From: Rhodocyclales bacterium
GTDB lineage: Bacteria; Pseudomonadota; Gammaproteobacteria; Burkholderiales; Rhodocyclaceae
Reading direction: 5' to 3'
Assembly: GCA_021413665.1 (NCBI GenBank)
Contig: JAIOPW010000068.1
Coordinates: 1 to 6,471 of the forward strand
Length of the DNA stretch: 6,471 bases
Shown here: positions 6,013-6,471 of the stretch, piece by piece
Numbering within the stretch: position 1 is the first letter of the stretch
Layout of the letters: each line of letters opens with the position of its first letter
The notes under the pieces: generated by a model
What the model saw: only the letters and a program-made list of their open reading frames with translations
Database searches by the model: none
Told to the model about the DNA's origin: nothing
Made by a program: the position numbers and the translations under genes

Positions 6013-6471
6013 GAACGGTAGTCCGCGTTGATCTTGACGTAATCATAGGAGAAATCGCAGGTCCAGACCGTCGCCCTGGCAGTCCCGCGCCCGAGGTCGA
6101 CCCGGACGGTGATTTCGGCGGCCTGCATGATCCGCGCGCCGTCTTCCTCGCGATAGCTGGCGGCGCGCCCGCCGTTCTCCGAGACCAGAACTTCCCCGTC
6201 TCCGGTTCCGAGCCAGACGCGCACGCCGGCCGCATCGAGGTCGGCAATTCCCGCGTAGCCGATGGCGGCGAGGATGCGGCCGAGGTTGGGATCCGAGGCG
6301 AAAAAAGCTGTCTTCACCAGCGGCGAGTGACCGATGGCGTAGGCCACCTTGCGGCATTCATCCGCCGTGCCGCCACCGCCGACTTTCACGGTGATGAATT
6401 TGGTCGCGCCTTCGCCGTCGCGCACGATGGCCTGCGCCAGCTCTTGCGCCACACCGGTCACCGCATCGCGC
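6009..6471 (-). CDS. argJ: ArgJ, bifunctional glutamate N-acetyltransferase/amino-acid acetyltransferase (C-terminal part, partial)
   Basis: The gene enters from the right edge and the last 153 residues are present. ArgJ moves the acetyl group from N-acetylornithine to glutamate (and in some species also uses acetyl-CoA), closing the cyclic arginine pathway in the cytoplasm. Recognisable family segments are RDGEGATKF near the start of the visible part, SPLVKTAFFASDPNLGRI in the middle, and the very conserved C-terminal tail FSYDYVKINADYRS. ArgJ is usually about 400 residues and cleaves itself before a threonine nucleophile; that threonine lies upstream, so only beta-chain sequence is visible. 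The frame stays open to the window edge, so the GTG at 6461 is internal and not the start. The TGA stop at 6009-6011 overlaps the ATG of the next gene (ATGA), which suggests co-transcription and translational coupling. Identification is firm from the tail motifs. Confidence 0.96.
   Translation of the reverse strand, partial: RDAVTGVAQELAQAIVRDGEGATKFITVKVGGGGTADECRKVAYAIGHSPLVKTAFFASDPNLGRILAAIGYAGIADLDAAGVRVWLGTGDGEVLVSENGGRAASYREEDGARIMQAAEITVRVDLGRGTARATVWTCDFSYDYVKINADYRS

Noticed and set aside
4765..6021. Open frame of 418 codons on the + strand over the reductase and DUF4202 genes
   Set aside because: It runs antisense across two well-supported genes and their intergenic gap and has no recognisable domain, so it is a shadow of codon bias.

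Overview
This 6.5 kb window is compact, GC-rich (about 60-65% by eye), gene-dense chromosome. Every gene I can support is on the minus strand, so the region reads from high to low coordinates. The proteins and codon use suggest a betaproteobacterium, perhaps of the Rhodocyclales/Nitrosomonadales type. That placement is inference: there is no rRNA or other taxonomic marker here.

In transcription order the layout is as follows. (1) The C-terminal part of argJ (arginine biosynthesis) enters from the right edge. (2) A DUF4202-family protein of unknown function overlaps argJ by an ATGA. (3) After 37 bp with a strong Shine-Dalgarno comes an intact GarR/GlxR-type 2-hydroxy-3-oxopropionate (tartronate semialdehyde) reductase. 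(4) A second, tandem reductase of the same family overlaps it by an ATGA; its reading frame is broken by an apparent loss of about 20 nt near 4201-4235. (5) An 860-residue PAS-PAS-PAS-GGDEF-EAL cyclic-di-GMP protein overlaps the broken gene by another ATGA. (6) After 37 bp comes a small single-domain FKBP prolyl isomerase with its own Shine-Dalgarno. (7) After 43 bp comes the N-terminal half of a YbdL-type methionine aminotransferase, cut by the left edge.

The close spacing and three 4-bp stop/start overlaps suggest one or two long minus-strand transcripts. The functions do not form a single obvious pathway: they cover arginine synthesis, a dehydrogenase pair, second-messenger turnover, protein folding and an aminotransferase. 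It looks like ordinary housekeeping and accessory metabolism, with a sensor/signalling enzyme translationally coupled behind the reductases. I see no tRNA, rRNA, CRISPR array, transposase, phage gene or riboswitch, and no intergenic gap longer than 43 bp.

I do not find a clearly new biological system. The points most worth a second look are the small frame-breaking lesion in the second reductase with an ATGTAC-N3-GTACAT palindrome beside it, the coupling of the c-di-GMP enzyme to that broken gene, a near-identical DNA repeat between the first and third PAS domains, and the uncharacterised DUF4202 protein joined to argJ.
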